Assembly (NCBI GenBank): GCA_018673255.1
Contig: JABHDC010000254.1
Coordinates: forward strand, 5,339 to 69,338
Direction of reading: 5' to 3'
Length of the DNA stretch: 64,000 nt
Origin: Gemmatimonadota bacterium
GTDB lineage: Bacteria; Latescibacterota; UBA2968; UBA8231
How positions within the stretch are numbered: position 1 is the stretch's first letter; every line of letters begins with the position of its first letter. Of the stretch, positions 52,093 through 60,229 are shown in pieces. The notes below the pieces were generated by a model. It searched no databases. It worked only from the letters and a program-made list of their open reading frames with translations, and was not told the origin of the DNA. A program made the position numbers and the translations under genes.

Positions 52093-53366
52093 GAAGATCT
52101 CTCCTGATCGGTTGCGCCATCGGCGGTCTGCTGGTGCTGGCCGCCGGAGGCGAACCGGAACTGGGCTACGGCAATACACCCGATGCGTTGCGGCCCTTCG
52201 CGCGTTTCGTCCAGGAACCGTACAAGACCTTCTTCGTCGATTCTCTGGCATTCCATGGACCGGGACGCGACAAATCTGAACCCCATGTGGAGACCGTCCG
52301 CATCGGTGTGCTGGCGCCACTGGAGCGATCTCACGAGGCCTATATCGGGCAGCCCCTGCTGAATGGGATCGAGATGGCCATCGACGAGGCCAACGAGCGT
52401 GGTGGCTACCATGGCACACCCTTCGAACTCGTCATCCGCAACGACACGGGATTGTGGGGGGCATCGGCGAACGAGATGGTCCGGCTTTCATACGAGGACA
52501 GTGTGTGGGCCGTTGTGGGAACTGTTGATGGCGCCAACACCCATATCGCAATCCGCGTAGCCCTCAAGACGGAAATGCCCGTCATCAATGTGGCTGATAC
52601 TGACCCGACGCTCGTGGAGACGAAGATTCCGTGGATCTTCCGAACCATCCCCGACGATCGTCAGATGGCCTACACACTGGCATTCTATGCCTATGAGGAG
52701 AAGGCACACGAGCGAGTCGCCATCGTGCGGGCAAACAATCGATATGGCCGTTTTGGTGTGGGTGAATTCCGCGCTGCCTCGGTGCGGTTGCAGCGTCCGG
52801 CGCCGATCGAGATCAATTACGAGGTGGCCTACGAACGGGTGAATCGGGACTTCGCCGCCCAGGTGGAACGCCTGCAGAAGGTGAAGCCGGATGCCATCGT
52901 CCTGTGGGCGGATGCGCTCGCCGCGGGACACCTGATTCGCGCCATCCGGGCGGCGGGAATTGATGTACCGGTCTACGCGTGTGATCGTGTATTGCACCCA
53001 CTGTTCCTGGAGTCTGCAGGAGGTGCGGCGGAGGGTGTCATCGCCGCCAGCCCCTTTGTTCCAGATACCGAGGCGGTGAGCTACCAGGCCTTCCGCTCAG
53101 CGTACCGACAGAAGGTGGGTGAGGAGCCGACGATCTATGCGGGTCACGCCTATGACGGCACGAAGATGCTGCTGGCGGCCATCGGCCGCGCTGGACTCAA
53201 TCGTTACCGAATCCGTGATGCGCTGGCTGCCGTGCAGCGCTTCCCTGGCGTCACCGGCACGATCACGATGGATCGCGTGTACAGTCACCGCGGTCCTGTC
53301 AGCCTGGCCACTGTGCGCCAGGGCGTGTTCGTCTACGGTGACCCCCAACCCCGAGTGAGATTCTGA
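52083..53366 (+). CDS. Periplasmic ligand-binding protein (branched-chain amino acid/urea type)
   Basis: 427 residues. Signal peptide RRSLLIGCAIGGLLVLAAG, about 50 residues of linker, then a type I periplasmic-binding fold of the Peripla_BP_6 class: VRIGVLAPLERSHEAYIGQPLLNGIEMAIDEANERGG, VWAVVGTVDGANTHIA, WIFRTIPDDRQMAYTLAFYA, KPDAIVLWADALAAGHLIRAIR and PTIYAGHAYDGTKMLLAAI. No permease or ATPase gene is in the operon, so it may deliver ligand elsewhere or act as a sensor. A paralogue lies two genes downstream. Confidence 0.88.
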   Translation: MALRRSLLIGCAIGGLLVLAAGGEPELGYGNTPDALRPFARFVQEPYKTFFVDSLAFHGPGRDKSEPHVETVRIGVLAPLERSHEAYIGQPLLNGIEMAIDEANERGGYHGTPFELVIRNDTGLWGASANEMVRLSYEDSVWAVVGTVDGANTHIAIRVALKTEMPVINVADTDPTLVETKIPWIFRTIPDDRQMAYTLAFYAYEEKAHERVAIVRANNRYGRFGVGEFRAASVRLQRPAPIEINYEVAYERVNRDFAAQVERLQKVKPDAIVLWADALAAGHLIRAIRAAGIDVPVYACDRVLHPLFLESAGGAAEGVIAASPFVPDTEAVSYQAFRSAYRQKVGEEPTIYAGHAYDGTKMLLAAIGRAGLNRYRIRDALAAVQRFPGVTGTITMDRVYSHRGPVSLATVRQGVFVYGDPQPRVRF

Positions 53367-54607
53367 TGGCTCAAATTCAGGAACGAGAAACCGTCCCGGC
53401 TCTACAGGTCTGTCGCTGGGCCGAGGCCCGCGACAGCTACGAGGTCAGTCGGATCGACGGCGCCTGGGCGACAAAGGTGTATGTGTGTGTCCGGCCCGAT
53501 CCGGGGGGCACCTTCGAGTCGCAGGCCCAGCAGGTTTACGAGCGTCTGGACAGAGTTCTGAGTGAACAAGGGGCTTGCCGGCAGGACGTGATCACGGAGA
53601 AGGTGTTCTTCCACGATCTGGCTGAGGAATTCGACGCCCTGCGTACGGCCCGGGGAGCGTTCTACCAATCCCACAGTCTCGGTGGTCCGGCGACAACCTA
53701 CGTGCAGCAACAGCCCTGTCGACCAGGAACGATGCTGGAATTGCAGGCGCGCGTGATCTATGCATCGAAGAGCGACCACGAGGTTGAGGTGGAAGTCCTG
53801 GAAGCCGATCTGGGGGCAGGTTCCGCACGCATTCTGCGATCCCATGGCTACGAACACATCTACGCGCACAACATCACCGGTGGCTCACCGGGTGATGGTC
53901 TCGACTACGCCGGGCAGATGGAGCAGGTCTTTGATAAATCCGAGGCCCTGCTGGGTTCGCTCGGTCTGACATTCCGAGACGTCGTGCGCACGTGGCTCTA
54001 TCTGGGTGAGATGGAGCGTGACTACGATGACCTCAATCGTGTGCGCAGCGCTTTCTTCGAGCGTGTCGGTGTTGAACGCCTTCCCGCCAGTACCGGGATC
54101 CAGGGCGGTGCCTATCCGGCCTGTCGTGATGGATCGATGGACCTCTACACGGTGAGAGGGTCGGGTCGAGTGGACAAGAAGCTTATGCATGCACCGACGC
54201 TGAATGAAGCACCCGACTACGGATCACGATTCTCACGCGGCATGGAGGTCACACGGGAAGATCGCAAGGTCCTCTACGTCTCCGGTACTGCCAGCATCGA
54301 CAATGACGGGCAGGTTGTGGCGGTGGGAGACATCGAGGGGCAGATCCAGCGCATGCTCACGAATGTGAGTGGCCTGCTCGATGGCAGTGGCGCCAGCCCC
54401 CGCGATATTGTGCGAGCCACGACCTATCTGAAGGATGCGGAAGACTACGGCATCCTGCGCAGGATCTGGCGGCAGAGAGGATTCCCGGGGCAGATCCCAC
54501 ACACAATCTGCAAGGCCGATGTCTGTCGCCCCGATTGGCTTTGCGAAACCGAGGTGGCTGCCATTCTGCCACTGTCCGCGACCGCGGCATCTGCATCGGA
54601 CGACTAG
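53366..54607 (+). CDS. Multi-domain Rid (YjgF/YER057c/UK114) family protein
   Basis: 413 residues with no signal peptide, an odd cytosolic product among exported neighbours. The C-terminal ~110 residues are a recognisable Rid domain (RKVLYVSGTASIDNDGQ, IQRMLTNVSGLLDGSGASPRDIVRATTYLKD, HTICKADVCRPDWLCETEVAAIL). Residues 165-290 (YAGQMEQVFDKSEALLGSLGLTFRDVVRTWLYL) and 1-140 show further Rid-like units, so one chain may mimic the Rid trimer. Rid proteins hydrolyse reactive enamines/imines. Chorismatases use a related fold and could be an alternative (STGIQGG segment). It overlaps both neighbours by one base. Confidence 0.75.
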   Translation: MAQIQERETVPALQVCRWAEARDSYEVSRIDGAWATKVYVCVRPDPGGTFESQAQQVYERLDRVLSEQGACRQDVITEKVFFHDLAEEFDALRTARGAFYQSHSLGGPATTYVQQQPCRPGTMLELQARVIYASKSDHEVEVEVLEADLGAGSARILRSHGYEHIYAHNITGGSPGDGLDYAGQMEQVFDKSEALLGSLGLTFRDVVRTWLYLGEMERDYDDLNRVRSAFFERVGVERLPASTGIQGGAYPACRDGSMDLYTVRGSGRVDKKLMHAPTLNEAPDYGSRFSRGMEVTREDRKVLYVSGTASIDNDGQVVAVGDIEGQIQRMLTNVSGLLDGSGASPRDIVRATTYLKDAEDYGILRRIWRQRGFPGQIPHTICKADVCRPDWLCETEVAAILPLSATAASASDD

Positions 54608-55791
54608 TGTCTGGCCGGTGCAGGTCCTGGGCCGGACTCGTTCTCTGGATCGGTGTCTCTCTGTGGTCGGCGACGCAGGCCACTGCTGAAGAGGAGCAGA
54701 CATCCACTGCTCGTCGTCTGGTCGATGCGCCGGCCGGTTTCCACGGTCCCACTGCGGACCCAGACTCGAGTCTGGGGGACACGGCGTCGATCACTCTGGG
54801 CGTGATCGCGCCCGGTGAGCGGCTCGCCGGGCAGGAACTGCTGGCTGCGGTGCAACTGATCGTCGAGGCGGCCAACGCCGATGGTGGCGTTGGCGGACGG
54901 CCCATCCGTATCGTGTCGCGGACGGACGACAGGCCCTGGCATTCGGCGGCGCACGAGGTGACCCGTCTCATCCTGGAGGATGGGGCCATCGCCATCCTTG
55001 GTGGGTTGGACGGAGCGCGTGCCCATGCGGCTGAGCTCGTCGTCGCCAAGTTATGGGTCCCCCTTATCTCACCGACAGCAGCCGACCGATCCGTCGACGT
55101 GGCCAATGTTCCCTGGGTCTTTCGATGTGCACCGGATGAACAACGCCAGATGATCGCTCTGGTGGGCGTTGCCTACGAAAATGGCTGGCAGCGATTGCGC
55201 CTGGTCACTGACGATGAACGCGAGGGACGTCTGGCGCGTCGAGCACTGGAATCGGCAGTGGATGGTCTCGGGATCGAGGTGGACACGGTCCCTATCAGTG
55301 ACTCTGACGCCAACCTACGCTCATCCTCTGCCCACGCAACGATCCTGTGGACGCAGCGCGAGACGGCTCTGGGTTGGTTGGCTCGACGGCCCCCCGACGT
55401 GGTGACTCAACCGCTGCTGTTGCCCCTGCATCTGGTCGCACCCGATCTGCTGGCCGCCGCCGGAGACACGCCCACGTGGACGGTGGCCCTGCCCTTAGCG
55501 TCAGGCACCGTCGATGCCGTCGAGACGCCGGGTGCCTGGTTCGTGCAGGCCTGGCACGAGCGTTTCCGCAGGGCGCCATCCGCTGTGGCGATGCTCACGG
55601 CGGATGCCACGCTTCTCCTGCTGTCCTCGATCCAGCTGCATGGTGCTGACCCTGCACGCCTGCGCCAGGCCCTGGCGACAGCGCACTACGCGGGTCTGAC
55701 GGGTGACCTGCGATTCGATGCACTGGGAGGACGCCTCGTGAAGCCAGAGGCGATGCGTCTGTCTCTTCCACGGCCTCTGGCTGGAGACTGA
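54607..55791 (+). CDS. Second periplasmic ligand-binding protein
   Basis: 394 residues from GTG 54607, whose G is the last base of the preceding TAG. Signal peptide AGLVLWIGVSLWSATQATA. The core matches the binding protein at 52083 segment by segment: ITLGVIAPGERLAGQELLAAVQLIVEAANADGG, IAILGGLDGARAHAAELVVAKLWVPLISP and VPWVFRCAPDEQRQMIALVGVAYENGW. The second lobe is more divergent and shorter. It is probably a diverged duplicate with a different ligand or a partner in a heterodimer. It closes the overlapping operon; 129 bases separate it from the next gene. Confidence 0.85.
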   Translation: MSGRCRSWAGLVLWIGVSLWSATQATAEEEQTSTARRLVDAPAGFHGPTADPDSSLGDTASITLGVIAPGERLAGQELLAAVQLIVEAANADGGVGGRPIRIVSRTDDRPWHSAAHEVTRLILEDGAIAILGGLDGARAHAAELVVAKLWVPLISPTAADRSVDVANVPWVFRCAPDEQRQMIALVGVAYENGWQRLRLVTDDEREGRLARRALESAVDGLGIEVDTVPISDSDANLRSSSAHATILWTQRETALGWLARRPPDVVTQPLLLPLHLVAPDLLAAAGDTPTWTVALPLASGTVDAVETPGAWFVQAWHERFRRAPSAVAMLTADATLLLLSSIQLHGADPARLRQALATAHYAGLTGDLRFDALGGRLVKPEAMRLSLPRPLAGD

Positions 55792-55920
55792 CCGCTCCCT
55801 CGATAGGGTGATCCAGCCTGGCTGGCGGCGATGGCCGTGGAGCGCCATCGTGCAAGATCCACCGAAATCCTACCTTTCCGCCTACCACAGCAGTGAAGGC
55901 TAATTCGCGGAGGCACTCCC

Positions 55921-57267
55921 ATGTCCCATCCCCGGCGTCTCATCTGGTTCTGTCAGACCGAACACGTGGCCAAACACCCCGAGCAATTGGCAATGCTGAG
56001 GGATGAGATCGGCCTCACGACGATCATGCCGGAGAGCCCGGTCTGCCACACCTCGGGATTCCGAGCTCGTGACGATCTGGGTGCGCGAGGGCCCTTCCAG
56101 GACTGGAGGGATCGTGTGGATGCCTGGCCCAAGGCGGCCGAAGGCATCTATCCACCAGTAGCCGGCGTGATTGGCGGTTTCGACGATGGTGATCTGCGAC
56201 GTGTATTGGATGCGGCCAGGGCGGCGAACATCGAGGTGTGGGGGCACATCGGACTGTGGAGCTATGGCGGCGATGTCTATCCCGAACACGCGTTGCGCAC
56301 GATTGATGGAGATCCCCTCAACCCGGAATACAAGCGTTGGGGTGTCGGACTGTGTCCGAGTCGCGAAGAGATCAACAGCTGGACGGCGGATGGCCTGGTC
56401 GATATTGCCGAGCGCTACGAAGTGGATGGATTCTGCGTGGATCATGCCCGTTATCCGCAACCTGCCAGTCCATCGGCACTCATGTCCTGTGGATGTGCAT
56501 CCTGTGTGGAGGAAGGGGAAGGGCTCGGTTTCGACGTGCCGGCACTGCATGATGCCATCCGGCAGAGCCTTGCGAGTCTGCGCACCCTCGACGCAGGGCA
56601 GCTGCAGCAACTGGCCAAGGCCCGACTACCGACGACCCAGTTGCTGCAGGCACTGGGGGCATCACCGATGCTGCCCATCTGGTTCCAACTGCGATCGGCC
56701 CTGCTGGCTCGACAGATGCACCGCTTTCGGGCGCGGGTCCGTGAAGTAAATGGCGATCTACTCTTCGGCAGTGACATCTTTGCGCCCTCCGTCGGTCCTC
56801 TTGGCGGCCATGATCTGCCCCGCTGGGAGGAGTCGACCGACTATCTGACGGGTGGCAGCTCTGCTGGTGGCGTCGTCGGCTGGGCAACGGGGGCGACAAA
56901 TGCCGCCGCTGAGTGGGCTCGCGCCCTGGCCGTGGCGACTGGTCTGGATGAAGGGGCGTGGCTCGAACTGACACTGCAGTTGTTGGGGATAGCGGATCTG
57001 GATCTGCCGCGGGATGTAGCTGCCCTCGACGAGGCGCGGGATCTGCCGATCGAAGCACTCTACGATCGCGAGGTCGCGCGGCTGGTCGCTCGCAGCAGTG
57101 GGCTCGTTCCACTGTATCCGCCCATTTCGGCCGGTGGTGATCCGGCACGCACACGTCAGCTGTGTCGCTCGATCGTTGAGAACGGGGCCCATGGCGCGAT
57201 GGTCTCCCTGGCGCCGGATCGACCCGAGACGCTGGCTGCGGTTCGCGAGGGGTTGGCTGGCTTGTAG
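55921..57267 (+). CDS. Glycoside-hydrolase-like TIM-barrel protein
   Basis: 448 residues, GGAGG 10 bases before the ATG, no signal peptide. Barrel-type alternation with LIWFCQTEHVAKHPEQLA, NIEVWGHIGLWSYGGD and a catalytic-looking strand end VDGFCVDHARYPQPAS, similar to the DGVHFDYIRYP motif of GHL10-type putative glycosidases; Asp is the candidate acid. A CGCASC motif follows (residues near 184-189), possibly metal-binding. The substrate is unknown. It is separated from the preceding operon and from the ECF sigma gene. Confidence 0.7.
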   Translation: MSHPRRLIWFCQTEHVAKHPEQLAMLRDEIGLTTIMPESPVCHTSGFRARDDLGARGPFQDWRDRVDAWPKAAEGIYPPVAGVIGGFDDGDLRRVLDAARAANIEVWGHIGLWSYGGDVYPEHALRTIDGDPLNPEYKRWGVGLCPSREEINSWTADGLVDIAERYEVDGFCVDHARYPQPASPSALMSCGCASCVEEGEGLGFDVPALHDAIRQSLASLRTLDAGQLQQLAKARLPTTQLLQALGASPMLPIWFQLRSALLARQMHRFRARVREVNGDLLFGSDIFAPSVGPLGGHDLPRWEESTDYLTGGSSAGGVVGWATGATNAAAEWARALAVATGLDEGAWLELTLQLLGIADLDLPRDVAALDEARDLPIEALYDREVARLVARSSGLVPLYPPISAGGDPARTRQLCRSIVENGAHGAMVSLAPDRPETLAAVREGLAGL

Positions 57268-57274
57268 AGCCAAC

Positions 57275-57316
57275 GTCACGTTGCCTGTGTCGCGTTGCCT
57301 CTGTCACGTTGCGCAG
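57275..57316. repeat. Three direct repeats with 14-bp period upstream of the ECF sigma gene
   Basis: Units start at 57275 (GTCACGTTGCCTGT), 57289 (GTCGCGTTGCCTCT) and 57303 (GTCACGTTGCGCAG). The core GTCRCGTTGC is kept in all three with exact 14-base spacing. They occupy the gap 84-125 bases before the GTG start, a plausible site for a regulator binding in tandem. Confidence 0.55.
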
Positions 57317-57399
57317 GTCGACGGGTCTTTCCCGGCAACCGAGCCCAGCATCGGGTTTTCGAGCTCAACGTCGAGCTTTCGAGGAAGCAGAGGACGATC

Positions 57400-58911
57400 G
57401 TGTCAACGGCAGCAGACATCGAACAAACGGCGGCACTGGCAGTCGCTGCGCAGGGTGGCAACGAGGCGGCCTTCACGCAACTCGTGGATCGTCACAAGGA
57501 CGCGGTCTTCGCGATCGCCATGGCGCGGACGGGTGACTTCGATGTGGCTCGTGACATTGCCCAGGAAGCCTTCGTACGGGCCTATGTCGGACTCGGTGGT
57601 TTGCACGAACCGGAGCGCTTTTCGGGTTGGCTGCGAACGATTGTCGAGAATCGGTGCCGCACCTGGGTGGATCGTCGTCAGCGACAGCCGCCGAGGGAGA
57701 GTTTCGACTCGACGGCACACCACCTGGCGTCCAGCGACGCACCCGATCGTGATCTGGAGCGTGCCGAACGTCGGCGGGTTGTCCGCGATGCGATCGAGCG
57801 CCTCGCACCCGATACCCGGGAAACCGTCGTCCTCCACTATCTGGAGGGTGTATCGACCCCACAATTGGCGACACTGCTTGGAATCTCCGAGCCGGCTGTT
57901 CGTCAGCGTCTGCGACGCGGACGCGAGCAGATGCGAGATGAGGTGAGTCACATGATTGATGAAACGCTGCGGGAAGAGTCGCCGGATGATGCCTTCACCG
58001 CTGAGATCGAGAAACTTCTCACCCGCAGCCGGGCCCGATTCGGGACGATCCATTACCGGGATGCGGTGACGGATCTGGAACGCGTCGCTGAACTGCAGCC
58101 CGCCGAACCTGCTGTCGCCATGTTGCTGGCCGATGCGTATACCTTCGCGCGATCGCCGCAGGATCTGGCCGAGAATCCGCGTGACGCAGAGCGCGCCGTG
58201 GCCATCCTCGAGGACGCGATCGAGACCACGTCAGAGGCCAATGATCGGCATGTCCTGCAGTTGAAGGCCGCCTCCCTGCGTGCCAGTCTGGCCCTGGGAG
58301 ATGAGACCGGCGCGTCGATGTTGCAGGTCGTGACCCAGACGCGTGACCTGCTCAAGCAAGTTGACGGTACGAGTCTGGAGCCGATCGGCCTGATGGAGTT
58401 GGCACGGCGTTGCATCTTCTCCGGTCAGCCGGCCGAGGCCCAGAAGTTGTACGAGCGGCTCGGTAAGGATGATCGTTGGCAGAGCCTGGTCCTGTCTGAG
58501 ATGGGACTGGTCTGTGCTGCCAGTGGAGATGAGCGCGGTGCGACCAGGACTTTCGAGACGGCCATCGCTTCCACGACACCGCAGAGTATGGCTGCCCTCA
58601 ATGAGGCATACCGGGATGCACTGGGAGAGCGCTACTGGTCCTTCTGGGCAACCGTCGAGACCCTCGCCGTGCGACAGTGTCAGAATCACGCCTGGCTGGC
58701 CGGTTTGCGGGCTCGCGGCGGCGACCTGGAGCGCGCGCGGGCCCACCTGCGATTGGCCATCGAGTGGCTCGACAATGAAGAGATGGCCGCCATGCGAGCC
58801 GTGTTGGCACCGGAAATGGTGCTGCGCTTCGATCAGATGTTCCCAGAGTTGAGTGACGCACCCGAGTTGGTTGCGCTACGGGAAGAAGGACTGTCCTCAG
58901 AGGATGGTTGA
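57400..58911 (+). CDS. ECF sigma factor fused to a C-terminal TPR-like domain
   Basis: 503 residues from GTG 57400 (AGAGGA 6 bases upstream). Sigma region 2 (about 18-90) shows AFTQLVDRHKDAVFAIAMARTGDFDVARDIAQEAFVRAY. Region 4 (about 130-185) has ERLAPDTRETVVLHYLEGVSTPQLATLLGISEPAVRQRLRRG, a helix-turn-helix. After about residue 190, some 300 residues of helical, TPR-like pairs follow (YRDAVTDLERVAELQPAEPAVAMLLADAYTFA, AEAQKLYERLG and others). No anti-sigma gene is adjacent, so the C-terminal part probably controls the sigma activity, as in other extended ECFs. Confidence 0.87.
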   Translation: MSTAADIEQTAALAVAAQGGNEAAFTQLVDRHKDAVFAIAMARTGDFDVARDIAQEAFVRAYVGLGGLHEPERFSGWLRTIVENRCRTWVDRRQRQPPRESFDSTAHHLASSDAPDRDLERAERRRVVRDAIERLAPDTRETVVLHYLEGVSTPQLATLLGISEPAVRQRLRRGREQMRDEVSHMIDETLREESPDDAFTAEIEKLLTRSRARFGTIHYRDAVTDLERVAELQPAEPAVAMLLADAYTFARSPQDLAENPRDAERAVAILEDAIETTSEANDRHVLQLKAASLRASLALGDETGASMLQVVTQTRDLLKQVDGTSLEPIGLMELARRCIFSGQPAEAQKLYERLGKDDRWQSLVLSEMGLVCAASGDERGATRTFETAIASTTPQSMAALNEAYRDALGERYWSFWATVETLAVRQCQNHAWLAGLRARGGDLERARAHLRLAIEWLDNEEMAAMRAVLAPEMVLRFDQMFPELSDAPELVALREEGLSSEDG

Positions 58912-59108
58912 GGTCGCGCGGCACACCCGCGGACCAGCAGTGCTTGCTGACTATCTCACGACGGGACAGCGGCGGGTGATCGAAGAGATCGCGCGCCGCG
59001 TGTCCCTCCCCTTGGCGCGATCTACCCGTCGCATGCGCTGATCAGGCCGACCTCTTCCGTCGTCGGACTTGCCCCCTCTCCTACCGTACCATAGAGGTAT
59101 ACGGGGAT

Positions 59109-59160
59109 CGCCCGCTGCAAGGCGGCATCGGGCGGTGAAGCCTGTCAGATGGGCTTCACC
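59109..59160 (+). promoter_or_regulatory. Two hairpins in the leader of the PhyH gene
   Basis: CGCCCG (59109-59114) pairs with CGGGCG (59129-59134). GGTGAAGCC (59134-59142) pairs perfectly with GGCTTCACC (59152-59160). They share base 59134 and end 38 bases before the PhyH start. No T-run follows, so a structured leader is as likely as a terminator of the sigma gene. Confidence 0.4.
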
Positions 59161-59198
59161 TCGACCACTATCCGGGATGGCGACGAGAGGCATGTACG

Positions 59199-59957
59199 AT
59201 GAGGTGTGAAGAGGCACTGGCGAAATTGGGCAGCCGAGACGATCTGCTCAGCGACGACGAACGAACCTTCCTCGATGAGCAGGGATACCTGCCCTTGCCG
59301 GGAATTCTCGATGAGCAGCAGGTGACGGCCCTGCGCCAGCGCTTCGACGAACTGGTCGAAGAAGAGGGCACGACAGCTGGCACCGAAGTGCATCAGGAAG
59401 CCGGCACGAATCGCCTCTCGAATCTGGTGGACAAGGGAGAGATTTTCGAGATCTGCTTCACGCAGCCGCGCGTGTTGAGTGCGATGCGTCATGTCTTGGG
59501 CCCCGAATTCAGACTGTCCTCACTGAATGGCCGCGCCTCCTTGCCGGGGCAGGGGCTGCAGGGCCTGCACGCCGACTGGGGCGAAAGTGTCGAGCCGGGT
59601 GACTACTACGTGTGCAACAGCATCTGGCTGTTGTGTGACTTCACCGAGCACAATGGGGCGACCCGCGTCGTGCCGGGATCGAATCGCTCGGGGCAGCACC
59701 CCAAAGATGTGCTCGAAGATGCGACGGCTCCTCATCCTGATCAGGTGATTCTCACGGCCAAGGCAGGAACGGTCGTCATCTTCAACTCACATACCTGGCA
59801 CGGTGGCACACTGAATCAGAGTGATTCCCCACGCTATGGGCTGCATTCCTACTTCACGCGACGTGACCAACGACAACAGACAGATCAACGGGCCAGCCTT
59901 GCCGATGCCACCAAGGCGAGACTGAGTCAGGCGGCCCGTGTGATTCTCGATGTCTGA
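59199..59957 (+). CDS. PhyH-like Fe(II)/2-oxoglutarate dioxygenase
   Basis: 252 residues. The triad is His124-Ala-Asp126 (LQGLHADWGESV) with distal His in FNSHTWHGGTLNQ and the 2OG Arg in SPRYGLHSYF. NSIWLLCDFTEHNGATRVVPGSNRSGQH is the typical PhyH core with PGS-N instead of PGSH. The N-terminal DERTFLDEQGYLPLPGILDEQQV is also standard. It is transcribed alone, between a hairpin-rich leader and a MITE-like element 13 bases past its stop. The substrate is unknown. Confidence 0.9.
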   Translation: MRCEEALAKLGSRDDLLSDDERTFLDEQGYLPLPGILDEQQVTALRQRFDELVEEEGTTAGTEVHQEAGTNRLSNLVDKGEIFEICFTQPRVLSAMRHVLGPEFRLSSLNGRASLPGQGLQGLHADWGESVEPGDYYVCNSIWLLCDFTEHNGATRVVPGSNRSGQHPKDVLEDATAPHPDQVILTAKAGTVVIFNSHTWHGGTLNQSDSPRYGLHSYFTRRDQRQQTDQRASLADATKARLSQAARVILDV

Positions 59958-59970
59958 TTGCCTGACGTAG

Positions 59971-60132
59971 GTGCCCTGTTAAGAAGTAATCCTTGTATTC
60001 GGCCGCCGATCCATCCTGTCTCACCGCGTTGCGCTCCCTCGATGGGTCCCACTGACCCACATCGGTCGCGCGCCTTGTGAGCCAGGCGCCTCGATGCCCG
60101 AATTTCACAAGGCTGACTCCTTAACAGGGCAC
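59971..60132. mobile_element. MITE-like element with terminal inverted repeats
   Basis: The ends are GTGCCCTGTTAAG (59971-59983) and its inverse CTTAACAGGGCAC (60120-60132). With one internal difference the match runs about 17 bases and continues imperfectly to about 40 (CCTTGT and ATTCGG blocks on both sides). The interior contains further hairpins (TGGGTC/GACCCA). TAG stands directly outside both ends (59968-59970 and 60133-60135), compatible with a 3-bp target duplication. There is no coding capacity in the 162 bases. Confidence 0.6.
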
Positions 60133-60229
60133 TAGTGACCGCCGCCGATCGGATGATCGGTATCGAGTCGCTGATCGGTACAGACTCGATATGGGAAAAC
60201 TTGCTGTATCCGCAACAGGGAGGACGAAG

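Noticed and set aside
58853..59041. Possible 62-residue gene after the ECF sigma gene
   Set aside because: It begins inside the sigma gene in another frame, has no ribosome-binding site and no recognisable pattern.
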